A stretch of 64,000 bases of DNA from NCBI RefSeq assembly GCF_001636845.1, contig NZ_LITT01000011.1, positions 372,001 to 436,000 on the forward strand, given 5' to 3'. The position numbers and the translations under genes were made by a program. The notes beneath the pieces are model-generated. The model worked only from the letters and a program-made list of their open reading frames with translations. It searched no databases and was not told the origin of the DNA. Position 1 is the stretch's first letter; every line of letters begins with the position of its first letter. Below, piece by piece: positions 1 through 9,365 of the stretch. This stretch comes from Clostridium ljungdahlii. GTDB taxonomy: Bacteria > Bacillota > Clostridia > Clostridiales > Clostridiaceae.

Positions 1-373
1 TATCAGTTAATATTATGGGATCATACCTCCATATAACTCTATCCTTACCAATTCGTTTTGATAATTCTATAAATGTATTTATCAAATACTTTTTCTCTGG
101 AACGTTTGTCTCCAATGTCTTGTCATATGAATTTAAAGTGAATTGAAAATAATAGTTGTATTCTTTAATTTCGGCCAATCTCTTTGTCATTTTTTTAGGA
201 TTTTTAGTCCAAAATACTATACAATCTATTACTTTTGGATTTAAACTCACTTTACTCACTTGTTTTAAGTTAAATGGATTTTTTACTAATACAAATCCTT
301 CCTTTATTCTATTGAAAAACCAATCACTATAAAAAGCCAGTATATCTGTTCTTCTGCTTGCACTTAATATCAT
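1..373 (-). CDS. DUF1848 family protein, N-terminal part (runs off the window)
   Basis: A minus-strand frame stays open from the ATG at 371-373 to the window edge and gives about 124 residues. It begins MILSASRRTDI, followed by FYSDWFFNRIKEG and later VFWTKNP, the hallmark opening of the DUF1848 family, which is usually described as radical-SAM-like with a C-terminal cysteine cluster. That cysteine region would lie outside the window, so cofactor binding cannot be checked. A purine-rich RBS (AGAAGGA) lies just upstream, inside the end of the preceding EamA gene, which suggests co-transcription. The substrate is unknown. Confidence 0.75.
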   Translation of the reverse strand, partial: MILSASRRTDILAFYSDWFFNRIKEGFVLVKNPFNLKQVSKVSLNPKVIDCIVFWTKNPKKMTKRLAEIKEYNYYFQFTLNSYDKTLETNVPEKKYLINTFIELSKRIGKDRVIWRYDPIILTD

Positions 374-385
374 AAAACTATCCTT

Positions 386-1279
386 CTAATCCAACATATA
401 TTCCTTTTTATCTGATTTTTTTCCTGATAACTCATTGATAAAAGTTGTCCCCAATATGAGAATGCCACCTAGTACCTGTATCAATGTCATTCTTTCTCCT
501 AAAAATACACTTGACATAACTATTGCCGATATGGGATCAATATAGCTGAATATTGCTATTGTCTGCCCTTTAAGCTTTAATATGGCAGAAAAATACAAAA
601 GATAAGCTATTCCCGTATGTATGATTCCCACAATCAAAAGAAGTACAATGGACTTAAAACCTAACTGTGAAAGTGGTACTTTTTCCGTAACAAGTACATA
701 AGGCAGTAGAACTACTGCAGCTGCAGTAAGTTGTACCATACCGCTTTCCATACCTGATAAATTTTTTATAAATTTATTTATTATAATCACACTAGCATAG
801 AGAGCTGCTGCTGCAAGACCATATATAATACCTAGCAATTGGTTGTTTTCTGCCGCACTATTTCCAGCTCCCACTATTAAAAACATACCTGCCATGGCAC
901 CTATGATACACATAATCTTAACTGCATTTAATTTTTCCTTCAATATAAATGGAGACAAAAACATAACAATTACAGGAGCAAAATAATAACACAAAGTAGC
1001 TTTTGATACGGTGGTATACTTATATGCTTGAAATAAAAAAATCCAATTAACACCTATAGCAGCTCCAGATATTATTAATGGAATCAAATTAGATTTAATG
1101 GCTTTCCAGGATATATTTTGTCTTGTTATGTAACTTGCTGTAAATAAAAAGATACTTCCTATTATTCCCCTTACCAATGCAATCATGCTGGAAGACAAGT
1201 CTATATTTTTAACAAACAGCCCAACGCTGCCGAATATGAGCATTGCAACTATAAGTTTTATCTTTGCATTTTTCATCAT
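386..1279 (-). CDS. EamA/DMT-family transporter
   Basis: This 297-residue protein has about ten hydrophobic segments in two repeats of five, the drug/metabolite transporter (EamA) fold and its usual length. The first helix starts near residue 8 and the last ends near 285, followed by a short Lys-rich tail. The second repeat carries the typical LSPFILKEK and SAIVMSSVFLGE segments that end each EamA half. It should act in the cytoplasmic membrane as an exporter of a small metabolite or amino acid; the sequence does not give the substrate. It lies 14 bp after the phzF-like gene and just before the DUF1848 gene, probably in one minus-strand operon. Confidence 0.85.
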   Translation of the reverse strand: MMKNAKIKLIVAMLIFGSVGLFVKNIDLSSSMIALVRGIIGSIFLFTASYITRQNISWKAIKSNLIPLIISGAAIGVNWIFLFQAYKYTTVSKATLCYYFAPVIVMFLSPFILKEKLNAVKIMCIIGAMAGMFLIVGAGNSAAENNQLLGIIYGLAAAALYASVIIINKFIKNLSGMESGMVQLTAAAVVLLPYVLVTEKVPLSQLGFKSIVLLLIVGIIHTGIAYLLYFSAILKLKGQTIAIFSYIDPISAIVMSSVFLGERMTLIQVLGGILILGTTFINELSGKKSDKKEYMLD

Positions 1280-1293
1280 TTATCTCCTCATAA

Positions 1294-1842
1294 CTATATG
1301 TTAATATTTCCTATCATATATATTGAAGCTCTTCCACTTATTTTAACCCTGTCACCACAAAGTTCACAATATAATGTTCCGCCACGTTTTGACAGCTGTT
1401 TTGCTATCATCTTATCTTTATTCAATCTTTTTGACCAAAAGGGTATTAAATTACTGTGTGCAGAACCCGTTACAGGATCTTCATTTACACCAGACTTTGG
1501 ATAAAAACAGCGGGATACAAAATCACTTTTACGATTGACTTCAAGTATTCCACTTACAGTATGAAATATCATTTTATCTGTTCCAACATCTACATAATTG
1601 GAAACAACACAGGAAGTCCCCAGTGTAGCGTGTCCGCATAAATCTATTTCTGCCTTTGGCGTAAACCACCTTAGTTCATACTCATTTTTACCTTTAACTA
1701 CAAAAGCTGTTTCTGACAAATTGTTCTCTGCTGCAATTTTTTGCATTACATCCTCCTGCAGCCATTTATCTAATACACATACCCCTGCCGGATTCCCCTT
1801 AAATACTTCATCTGTAAAAGCATCAACAACATAATATTTCAT
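1294..1842 (-). pseudogene. PhzF-family isomerase with internal in-frame deletion
   Basis: The 182 residues start as a normal PhzF protein: YVVDAFTDEVFKGNPAGVC, the catalytic-Glu region NLSETAFV, then RWFTPKAEIDLCGHAT. They end with a normal PhzF C-terminus containing NEDPVTGSAH. The family is usually 260-300 residues. Here the text jumps from GILEVNRKSD straight to FVSRCFYPKSG, so about 80 residues between the two pseudo-symmetric halves are gone without a frame change. Both catalytic signatures survive, but the missing strands are part of the barrel-like fold, so function is doubtful. It probably heads an operon with the EamA gene. PhzF enzymes isomerise or epimerise small metabolites; the substrate is unknown. 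Confidence 0.75.
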
Positions 1843-2044
1843 ATACTTAGACCCCTTTTGAATAATATTATATTACTATACTAACTTCTTGTAAATTGAA
1901 CTATCAAATTTTCAAACTTTACTTACAAATGAAAAGAGAACTGCATAAATTTGTTGTGTTAAAAATATATTTCTTATTGATTCATTAATCTACCATATAT
2001 TATCTACTTGCAATGACATCTTAAATATGTTATTATAATCTCAC

Positions 2045-2088
2045 AAAAGGAAAACGACTACATTCCTAGTTGAGGATTTTCCTTTTTA
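2045..2088 (+). terminator. stem-loop in the 1.84-2.36 kb intergenic region
   Basis: AAAAGGAAAA pairs with TTTTCCTTTT across a loop of about 22 nt, followed by T-rich DNA. No coding frame is convincing in 1843-2356. The region also holds the two hairpins listed next, so it looks like a spacer with mobile-element debris. Confidence 0.4.
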
Positions 2089-2245
2089 TTATGAATTTTA
2101 TAGTGTACAACTTCTGAAATATACGTTAAGCTTTTATTTTGAACCTACGTTTAAACATTGGGAGTTCAAATTTAGATGAGGATATGTACTTTCTTGTGAG
2201 TCCTTTTAAGGCATTAAAAGCGATAGATATATCTATGAGAACACC

Positions 2246-2265
2246 CACCTATCGAGAGATAGGTG
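2246..2265. repeat. perfect 8-bp inverted repeat, tetraloop hairpin
   Basis: CACCTATC and GATAGGTG are separated by GAGA. Just to the left is a smaller palindrome, gatatatc-like. Short GAGA-capped hairpins of this kind often mark ends of IS200/IS605-type elements, but no transposase remnant is recognisable here, so the identity is open. Confidence 0.35.
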
Positions 2266-2309
2266 TCAAAATTAAAGTACCGATATTTTGGATATAAACA
2301 TAAAATTCA

Positions 2310-2337
2310 AAGCCAATGCTTAATTAAGCATTGGCTT
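2310..2337. terminator. 14-bp perfect hairpin with T-run downstream
   Basis: AAGCCAATGCTTAA is followed directly by its reverse complement and then TTTTTAATATTT. It lies 20 bp beyond the stop of the AEC gene on the minus strand, and the better T-run is on the plus strand. It can serve as a bidirectional terminator. Confidence 0.6.
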
Positions 2338-2356
2338 TTTAATATTTAAAATCAAA

Positions 2357-3055
2357 TTATATGATAAATTTAAAGCTCTTTAATACAAAAATCCAGAACG
2401 TTAGAGTAAAGGCTGATAATAAAGTAGTGGCTACAACGATACTCGAAGTTAAAACACCATCATTGTTCATATTCTTTGCCATTATATAACAGCTTACTGT
2501 AGTTGGAGAACCAAGCATGATAATTAGAGCAACAAGTTCTTGATCTCTAAATCCAAAATATACTGCTAATGGCAAAAATACAGCAGCTTGAGCTACCAGT
2601 TTTATAAAGGAAGCTGCTAAAGTTGGTTTTATCTTTGCAAGAGCTTTTGTTCCTTCAAAGCCAGCCCCAATAGTTACAAGTGCCAAAGGAGACGCCATAA
2701 CTGCAAAATTTTTAAGTGTTTTGTCTATTATTTTAGGGAAATGAATATTTAATAGTGACACTATCATTCCCAGCAAAATTCCAATAATAATGGGGTTTTT
2801 TATAATATTGATACACGCTTTTTTTACACTATCATTTCCTCCTCTGCTGTCTTCACTTTCAAAAGTAAGTACAATAACAGAATATATATTGTAAAGTGGA
2901 ACAGCTCCTATAATCATCATAGGAGCCATCCCAGCATTTCCATAAATATTTTGAACAAAGGCAATTCCCAGTATAGCTGCACTTCCACGGAAAGATGCTT
3001 GTACAAAAGCCCCTGTCATAGAAGAATCCTTCATAAATTTTTTAGTAATTGTCAT
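2357..3055 (-). pseudogene. AEC (auxin efflux carrier) family transporter, N-terminally truncated
   Basis: These 232 residues match the later part of an AEC/malonate-type carrier: QASFRGSAAILG, IYGNAGMAPMMIIGAVPLYNI, then six to seven hydrophobic segments ending in a short tail. Members are normally about 300-315 residues, so the first two to three helices (about 70-80 residues) are missing. In-frame TAA lies only three codons before the ATG. The ATG overlaps the stop of the EAL-HDOD gene as ATGA, so it may still be translated by coupling. A carrier missing its first helices is unlikely to work. The junction with the signalling gene looks like a deletion or recombination scar. Confidence 0.7.
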
Positions 3056-4254
3056 ATTATATTAGCCCAATTCAATGCAAAAATGTATTCTTTCACAACT
3101 GTACTTATATCTATATTTAACTTCTTTGAAAATTCTGTACATTTACCCCATCTAGCCCTTTCATAGGAAATTATCAAATCAAGTACTTCCCTATATTTAT
3201 TACTTTTTCCAATTAGGGCTTCCCTTACATCCTTCTCTAAAAACAGTTCACCTAATAGACTTTCCATATTCCTTTCAAGTATTACATCAAGCATAGAAAG
3301 CATACCTACTATAAAAAAGTTATACTGCTTTTCCAAATCATCAGGGTATAACCTTGATCCAATTCTTTCACAAAATTTAGCTCTTATAAGAGATTCCCTT
3401 ACAATTTCACTTGACCTATAAGATCCCATACTTCCTAAAACTATAACATAAAGCCATTTGCGAGATTCTATTTCTCCAAGATAGGTTATTGCTTGATGCG
3501 GTGAAATAATTTTACTTTTAAGCCCATACATACATGAATTTATGAGCTTTAAAAATTTATATATTATAGATAAATCTTTTATTATAAGTGATTTCAATTT
3601 TACAATATCTACATTTTTTTTGCTTAATTCAGAAAGAATTTCTACATATATTAACTTTTCCTTTGGAATATCTTTAGCTGATACTATAGTTGGCTTACTA
3701 AAAAAATATCCCTGAAAAAGATCATATCCTAAATTTTTTGCTTTATTATAGTCTTCTTGCGTTTCAACTTTTTCCGCTAAAAATTTAATATTATTGTTTT
3801 TAGTATTATTTAATATGAACTTCTTCTCATATCTTGCCATCTTAAAATCCACTTTAACTATATCTGCTAAATCCAATAATTCTATGTACTTTTTATCAAA
3901 TATAAAATCATCAAGTGCAAGTGTATAGCCACACTCTTTCAAATATCTGCATGCATGCACTACTCTTGGAGTTGGCTCAACAGTTTCAAGTATTTCAATT
4001 ACCACATCCTTAGGTAACATTGGAATAATATCATTCATTATAAGATTTTTGGGAAAATTGATAAACGCCTTTTTACCCCACGTAATTTTATCTACTCCAA
4101 CGAGAGAAAAAACGTTTGCTATGACATTACAAGTAGCTTTATCTTCATCATTGCCATTATAATAATTTTCAAAACTATCCCTATAAAGTAATTCATAAGC
4201 TACAACTCTTTCTTTTTTGTTAAATATCGGCTGTCTGGCTATAAATGCATCCAA
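3052..4254 (-). CDS. EAL-HDOD signalling protein (YuxH/CdgJ-like)
   Basis: This 400-residue cytoplasmic protein has an EAL-like domain at about residues 1-195 (MDAFIARQPIFNKKERVVAYELLYR, later LALDDFIF and GYDLFQGYFFSKP) and an HDOD domain at about 200-390 (LKLINSCMYG, ISPHQAITYLGEIESRKW). The EAL signature is degenerate: YELLYR replaces EAL-L-R and several metal ligands of active phosphodiesterases are absent. Family members therefore usually bind rather than hydrolyse cyclic di-GMP and act as regulatory scaffolds, for example in motility. Length and start are typical. Its stop overlaps the truncated AEC start by four bases. Confidence 0.8.
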   Translation of the reverse strand: MDAFIARQPIFNKKERVVAYELLYRDSFENYYNGNDEDKATCNVIANVFSLVGVDKITWGKKAFINFPKNLIMNDIIPMLPKDVVIEILETVEPTPRVVHACRYLKECGYTLALDDFIFDKKYIELLDLADIVKVDFKMARYEKKFILNNTKNNNIKFLAEKVETQEDYNKAKNLGYDLFQGYFFSKPTIVSAKDIPKEKLIYVEILSELSKKNVDIVKLKSLIIKDLSIIYKFLKLINSCMYGLKSKIISPHQAITYLGEIESRKWLYVIVLGSMGSYRSSEIVRESLIRAKFCERIGSRLYPDDLEKQYNFFIVGMLSMLDVILERNMESLLGELFLEKDVREALIGKSNKYREVLDLIISYERARWGKCTEFSKKLNIDISTVVKEYIFALNWANII

Positions 4255-4454
4255 ATTATCACTTCCTCAGAATATACTTAATATGTATATATTAGCGTTT
4301 ATTGGAGTTATTTTAGAAATTATCCTATTATAAACTTATCGTATAAATTTGGGTACTTCTTTATTGCTTATTTTCTAATTAAAAAACTAGAAGAACACTT
4401 TTACCACTTGATAAATAAATTATACTATAAAAAACTATTATTGAGAGGGTATAA

Positions 4455-5129
4455 ATGCCACATAATCATAATATTTCAAAAAATATCTGTCCATTTGCTA
4501 AACACTTTTTTAGAACTGAGTCGAGCAGCGGAATTATGTTAAATACAGCAAAGATATCACCTGAAAAATTTAGCATAAGCTATCCATTCATAGCAAATCC
4601 AAATAAGGATCAAATAATAAATAAGATAAATACTTCTATTATAAATGAAGTAAGCAAACTTTTTACATCTCAAGTCCTATTCCCAGAAAGAATAGATTTT
4701 AATGAAATTTTAGGTACTTATGACGTAATGTTAAATAAAAACGGTCTTTTAAGTATACTGTTCAATATGTATACTTATGTAAATAAGGCTGCTCACGGAT
4801 TTACAGCTTATTCCTCCATAACATTAAATGTTAATACAGGACAAATATACAACTTCAACGATTTATTTAACCCTAAAATCTATTATGTAGGTTTTTTAAA
4901 TGAGCTTGCTAAGCAATATATTAAGAACAATAACATTACACTGATAAATGAGTACAAAGGTATAACTCCAGATCAGCAGTATTACCTTACTCCTAATTCA
5001 CTAGTACTTTATTACCAAGTTTACGAATACACACCTTATTACTATGGAATTTTTGAAATTGAATTGCCTTATAGTAAAATAAAAAATCTTTTGAGTCCAA
5101 CAAGTCCAATAAATGCGCTTATATCGTAA
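4455..5129 (+). CDS. DUF3298/DUF4163-type protein (RsiV/PdaC-like)
   Basis: This is a 224-residue protein with a GAGAGGG RBS five bases before the ATG. It carries the DUF4163-like segment (ISYPFIANPNKDQIINKINTS, then GTYDVMLNKNGLLSILFNMY) and a DUF3298-like end (LNVNTGQIYNFNDLF, LTPNSLVLYYQVYEYTPYYYG). Such domains occur outside the membrane in RsiV anti-sigma factors and PdaC deacetylases. Here there is no signal peptide or helix and no catalytic partner; the N-terminus is short and polar with one Cys. Its role is unknown. It is a single-gene unit followed by a hairpin. Confidence 0.65.
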   Translation: MPHNHNISKNICPFAKHFFRTESSSGIMLNTAKISPEKFSISYPFIANPNKDQIINKINTSIINEVSKLFTSQVLFPERIDFNEILGTYDVMLNKNGLLSILFNMYTYVNKAAHGFTAYSSITLNVNTGQIYNFNDLFNPKIYYVGFLNELAKQYIKNNNITLINEYKGITPDQQYYLTPNSLVLYYQVYEYTPYYYGIFEIELPYSKIKNLLSPTSPINALIS

Positions 5130-5130
5130 A

Positions 5131-5153
5131 AACCAGGGCCATGCACCCTGGTT
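5131..5153 (+). terminator. terminator-like hairpin after the DUF3298 gene
   Basis: AACCAGGG and CCCTGGTT pair perfectly around a 7-nt loop, starting one base after the stop codon. The following T-run is weak (AACTATTTA). Confidence 0.6.
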
Positions 5154-5252
5154 AACTATTTACCCCTATTAAATTTTGAAAATTAAGATATTATTGTAAT
5201 TCTTTTTTACTTTTCTTTTCATATGATCCATTCATCTTTATTAATTTATTTA

Positions 5253-6479
5253 TTACATTTTCCCGTATAACTGGACTATTTTAAGTATTACTTCTACAGC
5301 TTTTTCCATAGAATACACGGGTATGTACTCAAATTTGCCATGGAAATTATGTCCTCCAGTAAATATATTTGGTGTAGGAAGTCCCTTAAAAGATAAGCTA
5401 GCTCCATCTGTACCACCTCTTATAGGTTGAACTTTTGGAACTACATCCACCGATTTCATCGCTTCAAAAGCGATATCAACTATATGTTTTACAGGCTCAA
5501 TTTTTTCCTTCATATTTTTATACTGGTCTTTTATTTCAATTTTAACTATACTTTTGCCATATTTCTTGTTTAAACTTTCTGCAGCACCAGTTATAAATTG
5601 TTTTCTTTTTTCAAAATTTTTCTCATCAAAGTCTCTTATTATATATTCAAGCTTTGTTTGCTCTACTCCACCATTAAGTGCAACTATATGATAAAAGCCT
5701 TCATAACCTTCTGTAGTTGATGGGGTTTCATTTTGTGGAAGCATACTCATAAATTCCCCAGCAATAAGCATCGAATTTATCATTATTCCTTTTGCGCTTC
5801 CTGGATGAACATTTCTTCCACTAATAATTACTTCTGCACTTGCAGCATTAAAATTTTCGTATTCCAATTCTCCAAGAGCTCCTCCATCTACCGTATAAGC
5901 TGCATTTGCATTGAATTTTTCAACATCAAAATGATCTGGCCCTCTTCCAATTTCTTCATCTGGCGTAAATGCAACTTTAACGTTTCCATGCTTAATTTCT
6001 GGATTTTCTATTAAAGTTTCTAAAGCAGTAATAATCTCAGCAATTCCTGCTTTGTCATCAGCACCTAAAAGAGTAGTCCCATCTGTAGTAATAAGTGTTT
6101 TACCAACATAGTCTTTTAATTCTGGAAAATCCTTTGGAGAAAGAACAATATTTTTTTCTCCATTTAAAACTATATCCTTACCATCATAGTTTTCAATAAA
6201 TTTAGGATTTACGTTCATTCCTGAAACTTCTGGACTTGTGTCCATATGTGCAATAAATCCTATGGTAGGAACTTCTTTATCAACATTAGATGGTAACGAT
6301 GCCATTACATATCCATTTTCATCTACTGAAACCTCTCTCATTCCTATTTTCTTTAGCTCTTTTGACAATTCTTTTGCCAGCACCATCTGTCCTTGCGTAG
6401 TAGGAACTGTATTCATTTCTTCATTTGATCTAGTATCAAATTTTATATATTTAGTAAATTTTTCTACGACCTTAGACAT
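5253..6479 (-). CDS. pepT: peptidase T (tripeptide aminopeptidase)
   Basis: This 408-residue M20B metallopeptidase removes the N-terminal residue from tripeptides in the cytosol. Zinc-site motifs are complete: AHMDTSPE near residue 78, [11 protein letters not shown] near 138, the catalytic/ligand Glu pair in TPDEEIGRG near 172, [10 protein letters not shown] near 196, and the C-terminal His in [11 protein letters not shown] near 378. The lid domain contains NVHPGSAKG, whose His contacts substrate across the dimer in the family. Length is typical. A paralogue lies at 9366-10592, with a MalT-like regulator between the two. A 16-bp inverted repeat lies upstream. Confidence 0.95.
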   Translation of the reverse strand: MSKVVEKFTKYIKFDTRSNEEMNTVPTTQGQMVLAKELSKELKKIGMREVSVDENGYVMASLPSNVDKEVPTIGFIAHMDTSPEVSGMNVNPKFIENYDGKDIVLNGEKNIVLSPKDFPELKDYVGKTLITTDGTTLLGADDKAGIAEIITALETLIENPEIKHGNVKVAFTPDEEIGRGPDHFDVEKFNANAAYTVDGGALGELEYENFNAASAEVIISGRNVHPGSAKGIMINSMLIAGEFMSMLPQNETPSTTEGYEGFYHIVALNGGVEQTKLEYIIRDFDEKNFEKRKQFITGAAESLNKKYGKSIVKIEIKDQYKNMKEKIEPVKHIVDIAFEAMKSVDVVPKVQPIRGGTDGASLSFKGLPTPNIFTGGHNFHGKFEYIPVYSMEKAVEVILKIVQLYGKM

Positions 6480-6557
6480 GTTCAGCCTCCTTATAATATC
6501 TCCAATTTGTTAAAACTATATATACATATATACTGTATCACTTTTTCAAAGTATGAT

Positions 6558-6624
6558 AATCATCCTAAAGTATTACTAGGTAGGATGAAATTTATCATTT
6601 AGCTAATCATACTTTAGGATGATT
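6558..6624. promoter_or_regulatory. 16-bp perfect inverted repeat upstream of pepT
   Basis: AATCATCCTAAAGTAT at 6558-6573 is repeated in inverse orientation at 6609-6624, with 35 bp between. A third partial half-site (GTAGGATGA) lies in the spacer. It sits 80-145 bp before the pepT start, between pepT and the LuxR-family gene. It could be an operator (the neighbouring regulator is the obvious candidate) or a cruciform/attenuator. This is inference only. Confidence 0.45.
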
Positions 6625-6639
6625 GTATATTTAAAAAAG

Positions 6640-6677
6640 TTATGTGAAAAGTTTCTTATATAAAACTTTTCACATAA
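6640..6677 (-). terminator. terminator of the LuxR-family gene
   Basis: TTATGTGAAAAGTTT and AAACTTTTCACATAA pair around an 8-nt loop. On the minus strand the stem is followed by a T-run (CTTTTTT), as expected for the gene ending at 6685. Confidence 0.75.
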
Positions 6678-6684
6678 CCTTCTC

Positions 6685-9342
6685 TTAAATAATCCCTATC
6701 TCTTTTGCCTTCGCTACAGCTTCAATTCTATTTCGCACACTCAGCTTACTAAATATGTTTAATATATGACTTTTAGCAGTACTTTCTGTAATAAATAATC
6801 TCTTTGCTATTTCTGAATTTTTGGCTCCTTTTTCTATTAGCATTAACACTTCTCTTTCTCTTTTACTTATTATTTGGCTATCTTCCTTAGTTGAATACAA
6901 ACTTAGTATTTTATTTAAATAATCCCCCATTTCATAATAATCCTTGTTAAATTTCATAGACTTAATAGTTTTTATCAAGATTTTTCTTGCCTTTGTCTGC
7001 TTTATTAAAAATAACCTGACAAAACCACTCTTATATCCAATTATTAAAGCTTGTCTTAAATCCTTTGTGGCATTTTCGTATTGATCCTTTTGTGAAAGAA
7101 TTTCTGACCTAAAAATATAGGCTCTTATAATTAAACTGTTACTATTTTTCTCTTTATCAGAAGCTAAAATCTTATTTAATAACATTAATGCATCTTCATT
7201 TTTCCCTTTACACATGAGTATTTTAGAAAACACAACAAGTTCTTCTGCAATTTTAAAATCCCTTTTTGCAATATACTTTTCTACACATTTAATTCTGCCA
7301 TACTCTATAAACCTCTCCATTTCCAGCACTTTGAAATGATCTTTTAATTTATAAAAATAGTATTTATCTGCTAACTTATTGTTCTTATATTTTTTAGATA
7401 ATTCTTGTACTTTTTCATAAATCTTATTTAATTCACTCTTTTGATTCTTCTTATTATTTTTAAGGACTACTCCAGAATATACATAATACCCTATAAATGC
7501 CGTATAAAAATCCCATTCTTCAACAAGCTCTAATCCCTTAAATACGTACTCCTCTGCTTTTATAATATAATTTTTTTCATAATACACTAGTGCTAGTGCT
7601 ACATAAAAAATTGACATCAGTGAAGATTTTTCTAAATCATTACTTATAGTACTATTTAAGCATGTATTACATATATTTTCGCATTCATTTAATTCTCCTT
7701 TAAGTAACTTTGCAAAAATAATTATTCTATTAGTCATTAAATTCAAAGTATTATCCTTATAGGATTGACTTAAAATTATTGATTCATGAAAAAACTTTTC
7801 TTCTAAAACAAAATCCTGTAGATAAAAATATACTATACCTGATTTTAGATTTATTATTGTATGCCAAAACATGTCTTTTCCTAAATAATTCAAAGCATTT
7901 TCATAATATGAAATACTTTTTTTATAATCTAATTCGATATAACTTTTATCTCCTCTAATAATATACAATATACCTAAGCATTCTTTCTTGTAATCTTCAT
8001 CAGTACAACTCTTCAGTGCTTTTTCCGCAAACTCTAAATATTTCTTATAATTGATGTCATCATATATATACGTATACATATATATGATACAAAACCTAGC
8101 ATTTTTTACAATAACATCTTGTGGTATGTTTTTTAACCAATTTTCTACATAAAAATATTCATTGATAAAAGTCTCTTTAATACATTTATCTTCAATTACT
8201 TCTATTGCTTGCTCATAGTTTTCTATGCTTATATACTGATTAACAGCATTATTTATACGTCCATTATTTTCATACCATTTAGCGGCTTTATTGCTAGCTT
8301 CACGCATTTCTTCCTTATTTATAACATTTGCTTTACTCATTAAAAATTTCTTAAAAAGTATATCATATTTAAATAGTTTTCCATCATAATCCAATTTGTT
8401 AATAAACAAATTTTTATCATATATTTTTTCTAAAATTTGCTGACTATTTTTCATACAACTAACAGCATTGCATAACTCAATATTTAATTCATCTAAAATA
8501 CACGTTTTTAATAAAAAATCTTTAATTTCTTCTGATTGCCTATTAAAAATTTCTTCACAGAAATAATCCTGAATATACTTATTACTTTCAATAAATTTTT
8601 CATTCATTTCCGTTACATTTTTTCTTTCTTTTATAGATAATACCGTCATTTGAATTCCTGCTATCCAGCCCTCTGTATACTTATTTAATATTTGTACACT
8701 TTCCTTTGGCATTGTAATTTCTATATTGGTTTTTATAAACTCATCTGTCTCTTCTAATGAAAAACTAAGATCTTCTTTATCTATCTCCGTTACTTCTCCA
8801 TCCAACCTTAGCTTAGAAATATTTATGCTCAGCTTTGTCCTACTTGTTATTATAATATGAATATTATCAGAAATACCGTCAATAAAGTGTTTTATTTCCA
8901 CAAGTACATCCTCATTCTTCACAAAATGTAAATCATCTATTACAAGTATTAAATCCTTATTTACAGATGAAATACTAGCTAATGCCATATTTACTACTGA
9001 TTCACTTGATATGTCTTGGTCTTGAATGAGGTCTGCTTGTTTGCAATTCATATCATTGTTTTTAAACTTTTCAATAGCTGTAATAATTGATCTCCAAAAA
9101 ATATTTAAATTGTTGTCCCTTTCATCTAAAGAAATCCATACTGTATTATGATCTAGTTTTCTTGAGTATATCCATGAAATAACAGAAGTAGTTTTTCCAC
9201 TGCCTGCTGCTGCTGCTATAATTGTAAGCTTAGTTTTCAAAACTTCATCTAGCTTACTTAAAATTTTTTCTCTGTCTATAATCTTACATTTCTTTTTTGG
9301 AATTAAAAATTTAGTATTATTGTATTTACAATTTAATAACAT
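6685..9342 (-). CDS. MalT/LuxR-family ATP-dependent transcriptional regulator (LAL type)
   Basis: This 885-residue protein has the MalT-like layout. The N-terminal NTPase domain has Walker A AAAAGSGKTT near residue 46 and Walker B DLILVIDDLHF near 140. A winged-helix/AAA lid follows, then a long helical TPR-like sensor region (about 370-800). The C-terminal LuxR helix-turn-helix is at about 820-885 (KREREVLMLIEKGAKNSEIA, then ESTAKSHILNIFSKL). Such STAND proteins oligomerise on binding an inducer and ATP. The ligand is unknown. Its position between two peptidase T genes suggests it may respond to peptides or amino acids and control one or both, but that is inference. The start is ATG at 9340-9342. 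Confidence 0.85.
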   Translation of the reverse strand: MLLNCKYNNTKFLIPKKKCKIIDREKILSKLDEVLKTKLTIIAAAAGSGKTTSVISWIYSRKLDHNTVWISLDERDNNLNIFWRSIITAIEKFKNNDMNCKQADLIQDQDISSESVVNMALASISSVNKDLILVIDDLHFVKNEDVLVEIKHFIDGISDNIHIIITSRTKLSINISKLRLDGEVTEIDKEDLSFSLEETDEFIKTNIEITMPKESVQILNKYTEGWIAGIQMTVLSIKERKNVTEMNEKFIESNKYIQDYFCEEIFNRQSEEIKDFLLKTCILDELNIELCNAVSCMKNSQQILEKIYDKNLFINKLDYDGKLFKYDILFKKFLMSKANVINKEEMREASNKAAKWYENNGRINNAVNQYISIENYEQAIEVIEDKCIKETFINEYFYVENWLKNIPQDVIVKNARFCIIYMYTYIYDDINYKKYLEFAEKALKSCTDEDYKKECLGILYIIRGDKSYIELDYKKSISYYENALNYLGKDMFWHTIINLKSGIVYFYLQDFVLEEKFFHESIILSQSYKDNTLNLMTNRIIIFAKLLKGELNECENICNTCLNSTISNDLEKSSLMSIFYVALALVYYEKNYIIKAEEYVFKGLELVEEWDFYTAFIGYYVYSGVVLKNNKKNQKSELNKIYEKVQELSKKYKNNKLADKYYFYKLKDHFKVLEMERFIEYGRIKCVEKYIAKRDFKIAEELVVFSKILMCKGKNEDALMLLNKILASDKEKNSNSLIIRAYIFRSEILSQKDQYENATKDLRQALIIGYKSGFVRLFLIKQTKARKILIKTIKSMKFNKDYYEMGDYLNKILSLYSTKEDSQIISKREREVLMLIEKGAKNSEIAKRLFITESTAKSHILNIFSKLSVRNRIEAVAKAKEIGII

Positions 9343-9365
9343 TTTTCTATGCTCCCAAACGTTTT